Assembly (NCBI GenBank): GCA_963848675.1
Contig: CAWKEY010000068.1
Span: 6,730 to 70,729 of the forward strand
From: CAWKEY01 sp963848675
GTDB lineage: Bacteria; Pseudomonadota; Gammaproteobacteria; Methylococcales; Methylomonadaceae
Direction of reading: 5' to 3'
Length of the DNA: 64,000 nt
Positions 51,975 through 60,071 of the stretch are shown here, piece by piece (within the stretch, counting starts at the first letter, position 1; each line of letters begins with the position of its first letter). The position numbers were made by a program, and so were the translations under genes. The notes below the pieces were generated by a model that saw nothing but the letters and a program-made list of their open reading frames with translations, was not told where the DNA came from and did not search any database.

Positions 51975-52427
51975 AAAAATATTGATTGTTTGAGTAATGC
52001 TTTTGATATTGTCCGAGCTGGACACCCGTTTAAAATTGATGCCGTGGTAATTTTGCCAGATCATTTGCACTGCATTTGGACTTTGCCAGCAAACGATACT
52101 GACTTCTCTACACGATGGAGCTTAATCAAAGCATCCTTCTCCCGGGTTATCGCCAAAGGTGAGCAAATTTCAACAAGTCGGCAAAAACGAGGAGAGCGAG
52201 GAATATGGCAACGTCGCTTTTGGGAACACATGATTCGAGACGAAGTTGATTTTCAGCGCCACATCGACTACATACATTGGAACCCTGTGAAGCATGGTTA
52301 TGCTCGGCATGTGGTAGATTGGCCTCACTCCAGCTTCCATAGTTATCTTGAGCGTGAAATTTACCCAAAACATTGGGGTGGAAACATTGATATTTCGGGT
52401 GTATTGGCTGGCGAATTACGCGATTGA
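51975..52427 (+). CDS. RAYT (REP-associated tyrosine transposase), exon 2
   Basis: Continues the frame from 49940: KNIDCLSNAFDIVRAGHPF, then the HUH motif in VVILPDHLHCIWTLP (H60 and H62 of the spliced protein) and the tyrosine region HIDYIHWNPVKHGYA (Y129). The last residues ELRD and the TGA fall in the downstream REP. RAYTs nick and move REP sequences using a single tyrosine. All catalytic residues lie in exon 2, but without exon 1 the N-terminal strand is lost. Activity therefore probably depends on splicing. Confidence 0.85.
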   Translation, partial: KNIDCLSNAFDIVRAGHPFKIDAVVILPDHLHCIWTLPANDTDFSTRWSLIKASFSRVIAKGEQISTSRQKRGERGIWQRRFWEHMIRDEVDFQRHIDYIHWNPVKHGYARHVVDWPHSSFHSYLEREIYPKHWGGNIDISGVLAGELRD

Positions 52428-52460
52428 TGCGGTTCGTAAACTCACCGCATCCTACGGCCC
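52421..52460 (-). repeat. REP element downstream of the RAYT gene, inverted copy
   Basis: The reverse complement of this block equals the upstream REP at 49777-49816 in 39 of 40 positions, including GTAG and both stem arms. The two REPs bracket the RAYT gene as an inverted pair. The right edge (52460/52461) is also where the IS66 remnant begins. Confidence 0.82.
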
Positions 52461-52461
52461 T

Positions 52462-52925
52462 TCTCTGACTTTGGTAAAGAAGGTATCGATTGCACCGGCT
52501 TTTTCGGCATCACTCAGGGTGATAAAGATTTGTTGGCGTGGCAAGGCGTTGGAAAACGGTTTACGTCCGGGTTTTTGTCGGGTCTTCGGTGCTTCGCTCG
52601 CTGCTGACTCAAGGGCTTCTGCCAGCGCCTCTTCTTCGGTGGCGTCGGCCGCCGTCTCCAGATCAATCTCTGCCTCGACTTCCGCTTCATCAAATAAGGA
52701 GGCTTGCGGCGACTGCTCACTGGACGGGGCAAAGCGTTTTATTTTAGCTAAGCGCAGTAATTCTTCTAACGCCTGGATGCGATTTTTCTGTGCCGAAATG
52801 ACCTCTGATTTACGGCCAACGAGCTGTGTTAATTCATCAATGCGAAGCACCAAGGCGACCTGCTCATCCAGCCAGGAAGTCGGCTTATCATCTTGATTTA
52901 CAGAAGGAAAGTCAGCTAAGATCAT
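52462..52925 (-). pseudogene. IS66 TnpC transposase, N-terminal fragment
   Basis: About 154 residues. The N-terminal coiled-coil/leucine-zipper segment (RIDELTQLVGRKSEVISAQ, RIQALEELLRLAK) is followed by RFAPSSEQSP and an acidic linker typical of IS66 TnpC. The DDE domain (normally to about 520 residues) is missing. Reading continues into the REP and stops at its GTAG. It starts at MILADFPSV (52925), 47 nt beyond the tnpB stop. Confidence 0.82.
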
Positions 52926-52971
52926 GGCTGATATTATACCCTTTTCTGCTCGTGAAAAGGGATTATTTGTC

Positions 52972-53331
52972 TTAAAAAACAGACTCATAATGCAATTTTT
53001 TATGGCCTTTCATGGCGCTGAGATCAAAACCATCGAGCAACCAATTGAGCTGCTGGCCCGTCAAGGTAAGCAGCGCGTCATCACCCTTAGGCCAGTGGAA
53101 TTTATCCTCGCTCAGCGTTTTGTAATACAGCACAAAACCATTGTCCTCCCAAAACAGACATTTGATTTTAGTGCGCTGTTTATTGGTAAAGGCATACAAC
53201 CCACCGGCAAACGGATTATGACCTAATTCACACTCCACAATCGCCGACAAACCACGGTAGGATTTACGAAAGTCAATCGGTTGCCGGTAGAGATAGACCT
53301 CGGTCAGTGACAGCGCCGGGCGCAGTACCAC
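52972..53331 (-). CDS. tnpB: IS66 accessory protein TnpB
   Basis: 119 residues. IDFRKSYRGLSAIVECELGHNPFAGGLYAF and NGFVLYYKTLSEDKFHWP are classical IS66 Orf2/TnpB sequences. Needed with TnpA and TnpC for IS66 transposition, although the biochemical role is unclear. Intact in itself but in a defunct element. Confidence 0.92.
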   Translation of the reverse strand: MVLRPALSLTEVYLYRQPIDFRKSYRGLSAIVECELGHNPFAGGLYAFTNKQRTKIKCLFWEDNGFVLYYKTLSEDKFHWPKGDDALLTLTGQQLNWLLDGFDLSAMKGHKKLHYESVF

Positions 53332-53337
53332 CCCCGG

Positions 53338-53676
53338 TCACCGCAACACCACCAGCAGTTGCTTGACTCGCCCCACATTATCCAGGGTAATCCCGCTTAA
53401 CTGGGTACCATCTTTAAAGTGCACAGACAAGCCAGACGAAGCAGGTATTGTGATGCCGATATCATGCGCATCAAGTTGAACACGGGTAAAACCTGCCTTG
53501 GGCTTATCAACTACAGATTGGCAAGGTTCCTGTAATTGTCGCTTCCAATAACTAAATTGGTGAGCGCACAGCTCCTGCTGACGACAGTAGCCGGCCTGAG
53601 ATAAGCCCGACGCTTGCCACTGCGCGATATGATGTTGCCAAAAGACATGGAGGGTATTGCTTTTAATTGCTGCCAT
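53338..53676 (-). CDS. tnpA: IS66 accessory protein TnpA
   Basis: 112 residues. The N-terminal helix-turn-helix-like segment WQHHIAQWQASGLSQAGYCRQQELCAHQFSYWKRQLQEP matches IS66 Orf1/TnpA. It lies 84 nt from the preserved IS end and 6 nt upstream of tnpB. Confidence 0.9.
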   Translation of the reverse strand: MAAIKSNTLHVFWQHHIAQWQASGLSQAGYCRQQELCAHQFSYWKRQLQEPCQSVVDKPKAGFTRVQLDAHDIGITIPASSGLSVHFKDGTQLSGITLDNVGRVKQLLVVLR

Positions 53677-53760
53677 TGGATATTCCCAGGATAGTTAACG
53701 CTGGGAAAGTCTGCCATGACTAGGGCATGCTGTGAATTACGTCGAGAATTGAGCGCTTAC

Positions 53761-54281
53761 TATTAGACAAATGTTAAAGAGGGGTTAGGCGACAAGTACT
53801 TTGCGATTTACTGCAGCCGAACTCCAATTAAGTACGCTAACGTACAGACGATAAAAGTTTTATCGGATACTGTTCTTTAAAATAGTGATGTTATCCGCAC
53901 ATGCAACTTCCGACATCGGAGTTGCAACTATTAGGGAAAGAGAAGTATAAATTCTTCGAAGCCATTTTTATGCGTTAAAGCGCTGCCTTTTGACATACCC
54001 ACGTTTCTGAAACCTACTGCGGCGGCTTTTACAGCGCTGGGAAGTTTTTTGCTAAACCCTCGTTTCAGTCTTGCGAATGTCTTGGTGACAACACCCGAAA
54101 CGCAACCAGAAAACGCCGCGCAGTCTGCCGCCGAAATCAAAGATGGTCTGCTACCACACTGCGATAGTTTGACGAGAACAATGAAACCCTCGATGATAGA
54201 CGCCGATAGAAAATGCGTACGATCATTACCTCAAATAACAAGCCGCCATCGAAGTAAGGCTGTCCAAACTGGAGAAAGAAA
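53761..54281. other. Gap with short hairpins and a repeat shared with 22530
   Basis: No convincing gene. It includes the 19-nt sequence at 53785-53803 also present inverted at 22530-22548. Small palindromes lie near 53838-53853 (GTACGCTAACGTAC) and 53904-53927 (GCAACTTCCGA...TCGGAGTTGC). The region before the glycoside hydrolase start (54200-54281) ends in GGAGAAAGAAA, a good ribosome site. Confidence 0.4.
53785..53803 (-). repeat. 19-nt repeat, second copy
   Basis: TTAGGCGACAAGTACTTTG is the exact inverse of 22530-22548, and the adjoining ATTTAC also matches after two differing bases. It lies 25 nt outside the IS66 terminus. In both places it adjoins decayed insertion sequence, which suggests a shared end of a third element. 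Confidence 0.5.
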
Positions 54282-57242
54282 ATGATGATGAATATTGAAG
54301 AGTGCCGTCTTCAATGGCGGTTTCGTTCCGGAGCAATGCGTGGTCACCTGGCCTTGTGGCTTCTGGGTGCGATGGTCTTTCTGCTATTCGCCCAAGCGAC
54401 GTCAGCGGCATCGCTATCGATCAACGGAGCCCAGAAGTATCAAACCATCGATGGTTTCGGCACGAACATCAATTCGCTGAGTTGGACCAATGACAACTCC
54501 AAAGCAGCCATAGATCTATTGGCCGACCAAATGGGACAGACGCTGTGGCGCGTGGTCTTCGACATGGAAGACTGGGAGGCGACCAACGATAACACGGATG
54601 CGAACACGCCGAACTGGACGTACTACAACGCACTTTACTCCAACGCCAAGTTTCAAAATCTCTGGGGCACGCTTCGCTACCTCAACCAAAAGGGTTTCAA
54701 CGAAACCATCGCGCTGAGCTTCATGGGGCGGGTGCCGGGTTGGATGGGATCGACTACCATTAACGCTAGCCAGGAAGACGAAGCGGTGGAGATGATTGCT
54801 ACACTTATATATTACGCTCGAAATACCGAGCATGTGCAGTTCGGTACGCTTGATCCGTTCAACGAAACAGATTGGGATGGCATTGAGGGGCCCCAACTCG
54901 CTTCCACAAAGTATGTGCGTTTACTCAACAAACTTTCCGTCAAACTCGACGCGATGGGACTTTCAGACGTTCGGCTTCTCGGTCCCAACACCGCGTCCAT
55001 CAGCAGCGGTGTAGGTACATATATGCCGGCGATGATGGCCGATTCAGTGGTAATGAACAAAGTCGACCATTTCGGCTTTCACAGTTATAGCGCCGATGCG
55101 GGAGGAGCCGACGAGAAGATCAAGAACTCTGCCTATTCGAGCAAGAATTTCTGGATGACGGAGTATGCCAATCCGGCCGATGCCTTTTCACTCTTGGGTC
55201 AAAACGCGTCGGCTCTATTTGTATGGGAGGGTTTCGATAGCGTCTATAACCATGCCATTCTGGCGGGACGCGGGTCGCAACCTGGCAACGACGATGTTGG
55301 CTATGTGCCGTTGGCCTACAACCAGAGCAGCCATACCTACACTCCACGCAAAGAGTTCTATCAGAATGCCCAGCTGTTCAAGTTTGTCCCACCGGGGGCG
55401 GTGCGCATCGCAGCTACCGGTGCCACTGGAGGTCTCACCAGCTATGCGTTCTACCATCAGGATTCGGGGCGGTTGACCATCGTCGCCCGAAACACTGGAT
55501 CCGCTGCGACCGTTTCGGCGACCTTGACCAACCTGCCGGCTGTGACCCGCTTTGCCTATTACAAAACGGACGGCACCAACAATATGGCGCAAGGAGCTGA
55601 TGTCTCGGTGACCACAGGAGCCTTTTCCTTCTCGGTGCCGAGCGGAGCCATCGTAACACTCAGCGGAGTTAGCGCTGTCTCCTCGGCGGCGGCTTTGCGT
55701 TCCCTCTCCGTAAATCCGGAGAATTCATCCCTTTCGATCGGGAGCACGCAGCAATTTAAGGCCACGGGGACTTACTCCGACGGCACCACGCAGGATTTCA
55801 CCAGCCAGACCACATGGGTCTCGTCGAACAAGGCCGTGGCCACCGTCAACGCCAACGGTCTTGCCACAGCGGTTGCTGCCGGCGCCACAACCATATCGGC
55901 GGCGCTGTCTGGCGTCACCGGCAGCACCACGCTGGCGGTGCAGGCGCAAGCCATATCGTCGGAAGCGTCCATCTGGCCGACCTCGGCAACCCCCACGACA
56001 GCCACCGACTCAGACACATCAGCGGTTGAACTGGGATTTAAATTCCGCTCCAGTGTCAACGGCTTCATTACTGGTATTCGCTTCTACAAGAGTACCGCCA
56101 ACACCGGCACTCACATCGGGACCCTATGGAACAGTAACGGGAGCCCGCAGGTCCAAGCGACCTTTACCAACGAAACGGCTTCGGGCTGGCAGCAAGTCAA
56201 CTTTGCTTCCCCGGTGGCAATCACGGCCAACACCATCTATGTGGCGTCCTACCATGCGCCCAATGGGCGTTACTCGTTCGATGGAAGGTATTTTGCCAGC
56301 ACGGGTGTCACTAATGGACCGCTGTATGCTTTACGCGACGGGGAAAGTGGCGGCAATGGCGTCTATCGGTACGGTTCGTCCATAGGCTTCCCATCCAACA
56401 CGTACCAGTCCAGCAATTACTGGGTGGATGTAGTGTTCCAGTCTGCTGGGACGATACCGACACCACCGACGCTGACGGCTATCGCAGTGACGCCGGCGAA
56501 CCCCTCCACCATTTCTATCGGGGCGACGCAGCAGTTTAAGGCCAGGGGGACTTACTCCGACGGCAGCACGCAGGATGTCACCAGCCAGACCACATGGGTC
56601 TCGTCGAACAAGGCCGTGGCCACCGTCAACGCCAACGGTCTTGCCACAGCGGTTGCTGCCGGCGCCACAACCATATCGGCGGCGCTGTCTGGCGTCACCG
56701 GCAGCAGCGCGCTGGCGGTGCAGGCGCAAGCCACACCACCGGTAGCGACCACTATCTGGCCGGCCTCGGTAACCCCCACGACAACCGCCGACCCTGACAT
56801 CTCGTCAGTTGAGCTGGGAGTGAAATTCCGCTCCAGTGTCAACGGTTTCATTACCGGCGTTCGCTTCTACAAGGGCACCGCCAATACCGGCACCCACATC
56901 GGGAGTCTTTGGGACAGCAGTGGGAATCTGCTAGCCCAGGCGACCTTCACCAATGAAACAGCTTCGGGTTGGCAGCAGGTCAACTTTGCTTCTCCGGTGG
57001 CAATCACGGCCAACACCGTCTACGTGGCTTCCTACCATGCGCCCAATGGGCGATACTCGGTCGATGGAGGGTATTTTACCAGCACGGGCATCACTAATGG
57101 ACCGCTGTACGCTTTAAGGAACGGAGAAAGTGGCGGCAATGGCGTCTATCGGTACGGTTCTTCAATAGGCTTCCCATCCAACACTTACCAGTCCAGCAAT
57201 TACTGGGTGGATGTAGTGTTCACTACCAGCACGGGGTTCTGA
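54282..57242 (+). CDS. Secreted GH30-like glycoside hydrolase with duplicated Big_2-DUF4082 tail
   Basis: 986 residues. Signal peptide to about 43. Catalytic domain about 44-470: YQTIDGFGTNINSLSW opening as in GH30-type (beta/alpha)8 enzymes, likely acid/base E195 in FNETDW, likely nucleophile E294 in WMTEY, then a beta-sandwich (VRIAATGATGGLTSYAFYH). The tail is two copies of Ig-like Big_2 (about 472-555 and 730-816) plus DUF4082 (about 560-725 and 821-986). DUF4082 begins IWPTSATPTTAT and contains GFITGIRFYKSTANTGTHIG. Substrate unknown (a plant or microbial polysaccharide is plausible). GGAG precedes the ATG. Neighbours are an IS66 remnant and ahcY, so it may be acquired. Confidence 0.82.
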   Translation: MMMNIEECRLQWRFRSGAMRGHLALWLLGAMVFLLFAQATSAASLSINGAQKYQTIDGFGTNINSLSWTNDNSKAAIDLLADQMGQTLWRVVFDMEDWEATNDNTDANTPNWTYYNALYSNAKFQNLWGTLRYLNQKGFNETIALSFMGRVPGWMGSTTINASQEDEAVEMIATLIYYARNTEHVQFGTLDPFNETDWDGIEGPQLASTKYVRLLNKLSVKLDAMGLSDVRLLGPNTASISSGVGTYMPAMMADSVVMNKVDHFGFHSYSADAGGADEKIKNSAYSSKNFWMTEYANPADAFSLLGQNASALFVWEGFDSVYNHAILAGRGSQPGNDDVGYVPLAYNQSSHTYTPRKEFYQNAQLFKFVPPGAVRIAATGATGGLTSYAFYHQDSGRLTIVARNTGSAATVSATLTNLPAVTRFAYYKTDGTNNMAQGADVSVTTGAFSFSVPSGAIVTLSGVSAVSSAAALRSLSVNPENSSLSIGSTQQFKATGTYSDGTTQDFTSQTTWVSSNKAVATVNANGLATAVAAGATTISAALSGVTGSTTLAVQAQAISSEASIWPTSATPTTATDSDTSAVELGFKFRSSVNGFITGIRFYKSTANTGTHIGTLWNSNGSPQVQATFTNETASGWQQVNFASPVAITANTIYVASYHAPNGRYSFDGRYFASTGVTNGPLYALRDGESGGNGVYRYGSSIGFPSNTYQSSNYWVDVVFQSAGTIPTPPTLTAIAVTPANPSTISIGATQQFKARGTYSDGSTQDVTSQTTWVSSNKAVATVNANGLATAVAAGATTISAALSGVTGSSALAVQAQATPPVATTIWPASVTPTTTADPDISSVELGVKFRSSVNGFITGVRFYKGTANTGTHIGSLWDSSGNLLAQATFTNETASGWQQVNFASPVAITANTVYVASYHAPNGRYSVDGGYFTSTGITNGPLYALRNGESGGNGVYRYGSSIGFPSNTYQSSNYWVDVVFTTSTGF
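55798..55926 (+). repeat. 129-nt perfect direct repeat inside the hydrolase gene, copy 1
   Basis: Identical base for base to 56578-56706, exactly 780 nt downstream (260 codons). It encodes most of a Big_2 domain. The flanking DUF4082 sections are similar but diverged. Confidence 0.92.
56578..56706 (+). repeat. 129-nt perfect direct repeat inside the hydrolase gene, copy 2
   Basis: Second copy of the Big_2-encoding block, same frame and same length as 55798-55926. The perfect identity beside diverged flanks points to recent duplication or gene conversion. Confidence 0.92.
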
Positions 57243-57527
57243 CAATACGCCGGACGTCGAAGATGGCGATAATCCGCCTATTGATGAATACAGGGGAAAG
57301 CGACAAGTCTTAAATACTGGTCGAAATGACAAAAAAACAAATGATTCAAGAGAAGGCGCTGAATTGTTACGAATTTTTTACAAAACAAGGCGTTATTCCG
57401 ATCAACAGCTGATTGTCTAACCAGCAGGGGTAGACTGGACCTAAAGCAACTAAGGTTGGCAGCCGCTAAAGTCGCGGCTCAAGCCCCCTCCTGCAAATGC
57501 AAAGTGCGAAAGGCCACCAGCCAGTCA
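57243..57527. other. Gap between the hydrolase gene and ahcY (convergent), no gene seen
   Basis: An imperfect hairpin near 57461-57480 (AGCCGC...GCGGCT) could end transcripts from either side, but lacks a clear T run. Nothing else recognisable. Confidence 0.35.
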
Positions 57528-58793
57528 TCAGGTGCCTTCTTGCCAGGATGACAGATAAGCCTGCTGTTCCGGTGTTAAATCATCGATACCGATAGCCATT
57601 GCCGCCAGCTTCATGGCGGCGACCTGTTGATCAATTGCGGCCGGCACAGGATATACCGCATTTTCAAGAGCAGCGCCGTGCCGCCATAAATAAGCGATGC
57701 TTAAGGCCTGGTTGGCAAAACTCATGTCCATGACCGCTGCCGGATGACCTTCCGCAGCGGCGAGGTTGACCAGCCGGCCTTCGGCCAGCAGGCGGATACT
57801 CCGGCCGTCCTTAAGTTGATAGGCTTCTACATGAGTACGCGGACGGTGCTTTTTTACGGCCAGCGCTTCCAGCGCCGGAATATTGATTTCAACATTAAAA
57901 TGGCCGGAATTGGCTATCACGCAACCGTCTTTCATGACCTCAAAATGCGGCTGATCAAGTACGTTTTTGTCGCCGGTGGCAGTAATAATAAAATCCGAAC
58001 TTTTGGCCGCCTCACGCATCGGCATGACACGAAAGCCATCCATGGCGGCTTCCAGCGCTTTTAACGTATCTACTTCGGTGACGATGACCTGGGCGCCATG
58101 GCCTTTGGCGCGCATGGCGATGCCGCGTCCGCACCAGCCGTAGCCGGCAACCGTGAAGGTTTTACCGGCCAGCAATAGGTTGGTAGCGCGAATAATGCCG
58201 TCCAGTGTGCTTTGACCGGTGCCGTAACGGTTATCAAACAGATGTTTGGTCATCGCGTCGTTGACGGCGATCACCGGGAATTTAAGCGCCTTGTCTGCCG
58301 CCATCGCGCGCAGGCGAATGACTCCGGTGGTGGTTTCTTCAGTGCCGCCAATGACATCGGTTAATAAATCGCTGCGGTTTTTATGCAGCTCGCTGACCAG
58401 ATCGGCTCCATCGTCCATGGTCAGCTGCGGGCGATGATCCAGCGCTTTGCCGATATGCTGGTAATACGTGTCGCTGCCCTCGCCGCGGATGGCAAAGGTG
58501 GGTACATCATAATACTTGACCAATGCAGCGGCGACGTCATCCTGGGTGCTTAGCGGATTGCTGGCGCATAACACCAGATCGGCGCCGCCGGCTTTCAGGG
58601 TGCGGGCCAGATTGGCGGTTTCTGTGGTGATATGCAGGCAACCGCTGATGCGCGCGTCGGCCAACGGCCGTTCCTGAGCAAAACGTTCATGAATGCTGCG
58701 CAGCACCGGCATTTCGGTCAGCGCCCAGTCGATGCGATCACGACCCTGGCTGGCGAGTGTAAGGTCTTTGATGTCATGATGCTTATTTTTCAT
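57528..58793 (-). CDS. ahcY: Adenosylhomocysteinase
   Basis: 421 residues. The NAD-binding segment TVAGYGWCGRGIAMRAKGHGAQV and the substrate region HITTETANLARTLKAGGA are clear, as are GTGQSTLDGI and NSGHFNVEI. It splits S-adenosylhomocysteine to adenosine and homocysteine, keeping methylation cycles running. The length and missing C-terminal PDHYRY tail match the short (archaeal/some bacterial) group rather than the 470-residue type. No SAH-riboswitch consensus was found in the leader. Confidence 0.94.
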   Translation of the reverse strand: MKNKHHDIKDLTLASQGRDRIDWALTEMPVLRSIHERFAQERPLADARISGCLHITTETANLARTLKAGGADLVLCASNPLSTQDDVAAALVKYYDVPTFAIRGEGSDTYYQHIGKALDHRPQLTMDDGADLVSELHKNRSDLLTDVIGGTEETTTGVIRLRAMAADKALKFPVIAVNDAMTKHLFDNRYGTGQSTLDGIIRATNLLLAGKTFTVAGYGWCGRGIAMRAKGHGAQVIVTEVDTLKALEAAMDGFRVMPMREAAKSSDFIITATGDKNVLDQPHFEVMKDGCVIANSGHFNVEINIPALEALAVKKHRPRTHVEAYQLKDGRSIRLLAEGRLVNLAAAEGHPAAVMDMSFANQALSIAYLWRHGAALENAVYPVPAAIDQQVAAMKLAAMAIGIDDLTPEQQAYLSSWQEGT

Positions 58794-59073
58794 GTGTCAA
58801 ACGCTCGGTGGATTAAGACTCGGATTCTAAACGTGGTGTAAAACTTAGGAACGCGTATCAAATAACTTGCGCAACTCTGAACTCTGAGAAACAATTTTCT
58901 GTGTAGGTGCGGATTTATCCGCGCCGTGCGAATAAATTCGCACCTACACTTGCTCAACTTATTTCGTGCGCATTACTTAGCGTGTTAACACCTTCTTGTT
59001 TTGTTATTGACTTGCACATACAAGCCAGGTTGTCTGTGCACCTCCACATAATCCTCGGCCCGGCGTATTGCCA
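58794..59073. other. Gap upstream of ahcY holding a long hairpin repeat, no gene seen
   Basis: The 22-bp inverted repeat at 58901-58949 is the only structure seen. The ahcY promoter presumably lies near 58800-58870, but I saw no clear boxes. Confidence 0.35.
58901..58949. repeat. 22-bp near-perfect inverted repeat (GTGTAGGTGCG type)
   Basis: Left arm GTGTAGGTGCGGATTTATCC... and right arm 58928-58949 differ at two positions that allow G-U pairs, with a loop of about 5 nt. It matches the 'GTGTAGGTGCGAATTTATTCGC' dispersed repeats common in proteobacteria. Its strong RNA hairpin could influence messages from ahcY's 5' side or pcm's 3' side. Confidence 0.75.
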
Positions 59074-59760
59074 TCATGAAAGGGGCGACTGCGAGTGATC
59101 TTTGTGGCCAGTTTCACCCGTCAGCGGTACAAAACTCACACCCAGAACATTCTGGATCCCGATTTCGCCATTTGGCATTTTTTCGATCACCATCAGTTCC
59201 TGGTAGTGGTAAGGCAAACCCACGGGGATAACCAGCCGCCCCCCTTCCCGCAGTTGCTCGATCAAGGCTTGGGGGACATGCGGTGCGGCAGCCGTAACAA
59301 TAACGCCGTCAAAGGGGGCGTGTTCCGGCCAGCCGAAATAACCGTCACCCATGCGCACCACCACATTGTTGTAGCCCAGTTTTTCAAGCCGGTCGCGTGC
59401 CGAGATGGCCAGATTTTCAATGATTTCTACCGAATACACCTGTTTGACCAATGTCGAGAGAATGGCCGCCTGATACCCTGAGCCGGTGCCGATTTCCAGA
59501 ATAGTATCCGTGGGTTTGGTGTTTAATAAATCGCTCATCAGCGCAACAATAAAGGGCTGCGAGATAGTCTGTCCCGAACCAATGGAGGCCGGCCCGTTTT
59601 CATAGGCATAGTGCCGTAAATCCACTGGTAGAAAGGCATCCCGCGGCACTTTTTTCATGGCCGCCATGACACGGGAATCCAATGCATCCTTGCCGGTAAG
59701 ATGCCGGGTTAACGTAACTTCCATTTCAATATCCTTCAACATGCCTTGCAGTTCTTTCAT
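59074..59760 (-). CDS. pcm: Protein-L-isoaspartate O-methyltransferase
   Basis: 228 residues. The SAM motif EIGTGSGYQAAIL, the PCMT signature GDGYFGWPEHAPFDGVIVTAAAP and GSGQTISQPFIVALM are present. Repairs isoaspartyl residues using S-adenosylmethionine. Its proximity to ahcY, which removes the S-adenosylhomocysteine product, is suggestive but they are separated by a 280-nt gap. Usual partners (surE, nlpD, rpoS) are not next to it. Confidence 0.92.
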   Translation of the reverse strand: MKELQGMLKDIEMEVTLTRHLTGKDALDSRVMAAMKKVPRDAFLPVDLRHYAYENGPASIGSGQTISQPFIVALMSDLLNTKPTDTILEIGTGSGYQAAILSTLVKQVYSVEIIENLAISARDRLEKLGYNNVVVRMGDGYFGWPEHAPFDGVIVTAAAPHVPQALIEQLREGGRLVIPVGLPYHYQELMVIEKMPNGEIGIQNVLGVSFVPLTGETGHKDHSQSPLS

Positions 59761-60071
59761 TGGCTATTCTCCGTAGATATTTGAAAACTACTTTTTCGAA
59801 TCCATTATTAATTCATGTTTAGTGTTGGTCATGGAAACTTTACTGCACAATAATCCGGAACTGCTTATTGCGCAAATCAACACGCCGGGCAAACACTATC
59901 GCCCACAATCTTCCGAGGGTGGTGACATCGGAATCCAAAGATAGCAGCTAACTGGATCCGGGTTTAAACACCCGGATCCAACAAAATTTCAGCGCTTGTC
60001 CGGTGTTTTCTGTCCAAGCCGATAAAAAACCGTTATAGTCAAATTTTTCATGCTTGTTTTAGGAGACTCAC
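59761..60071. other. Gap with a possible 37-residue ORF and a perfect hairpin
   Basis: An ORF at 59831-59944 would encode 37 residues starting METLLHNNPELLIAQINT, with no ribosome site and no family match. It may be a remnant. A perfect 10-bp stem (GGATCCGGGT, 59954-59963, with ACCCGGATCC, 59970-59979) follows but has no T run. Confidence 0.3.

Larger units (their letters stand above)
52461..53760 (-). mobile_element. IS66-family element remnant (one end missing)
   Basis: Holds tnpA, tnpB and the first part of tnpC in the canonical IS66 order on the minus strand. The intact terminus is at 53760, where the minus strand reads GTAAGCGCTC, the usual IS66 start. The other end is lost at 52461, exactly at the REP boundary, leaving about a quarter of the element's tnpC. 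Confidence 0.8.

Noticed and set aside
53931..54140. 69-residue minus-strand ORF MISAADCAAFSGCV
   Set aside because: No ribosome site, no motif, and it lies in a repeat-bearing gap; likely chance.
58794..58870. SAH riboswitch upstream of ahcY
   Set aside because: I looked for the conserved GAGGAGCGCUGC-type core in the leader and did not see it.
59954..59979. Perfect 10-bp hairpin as an intrinsic terminator
   Set aside because: No T run follows on either strand, so I do not call it a terminator.
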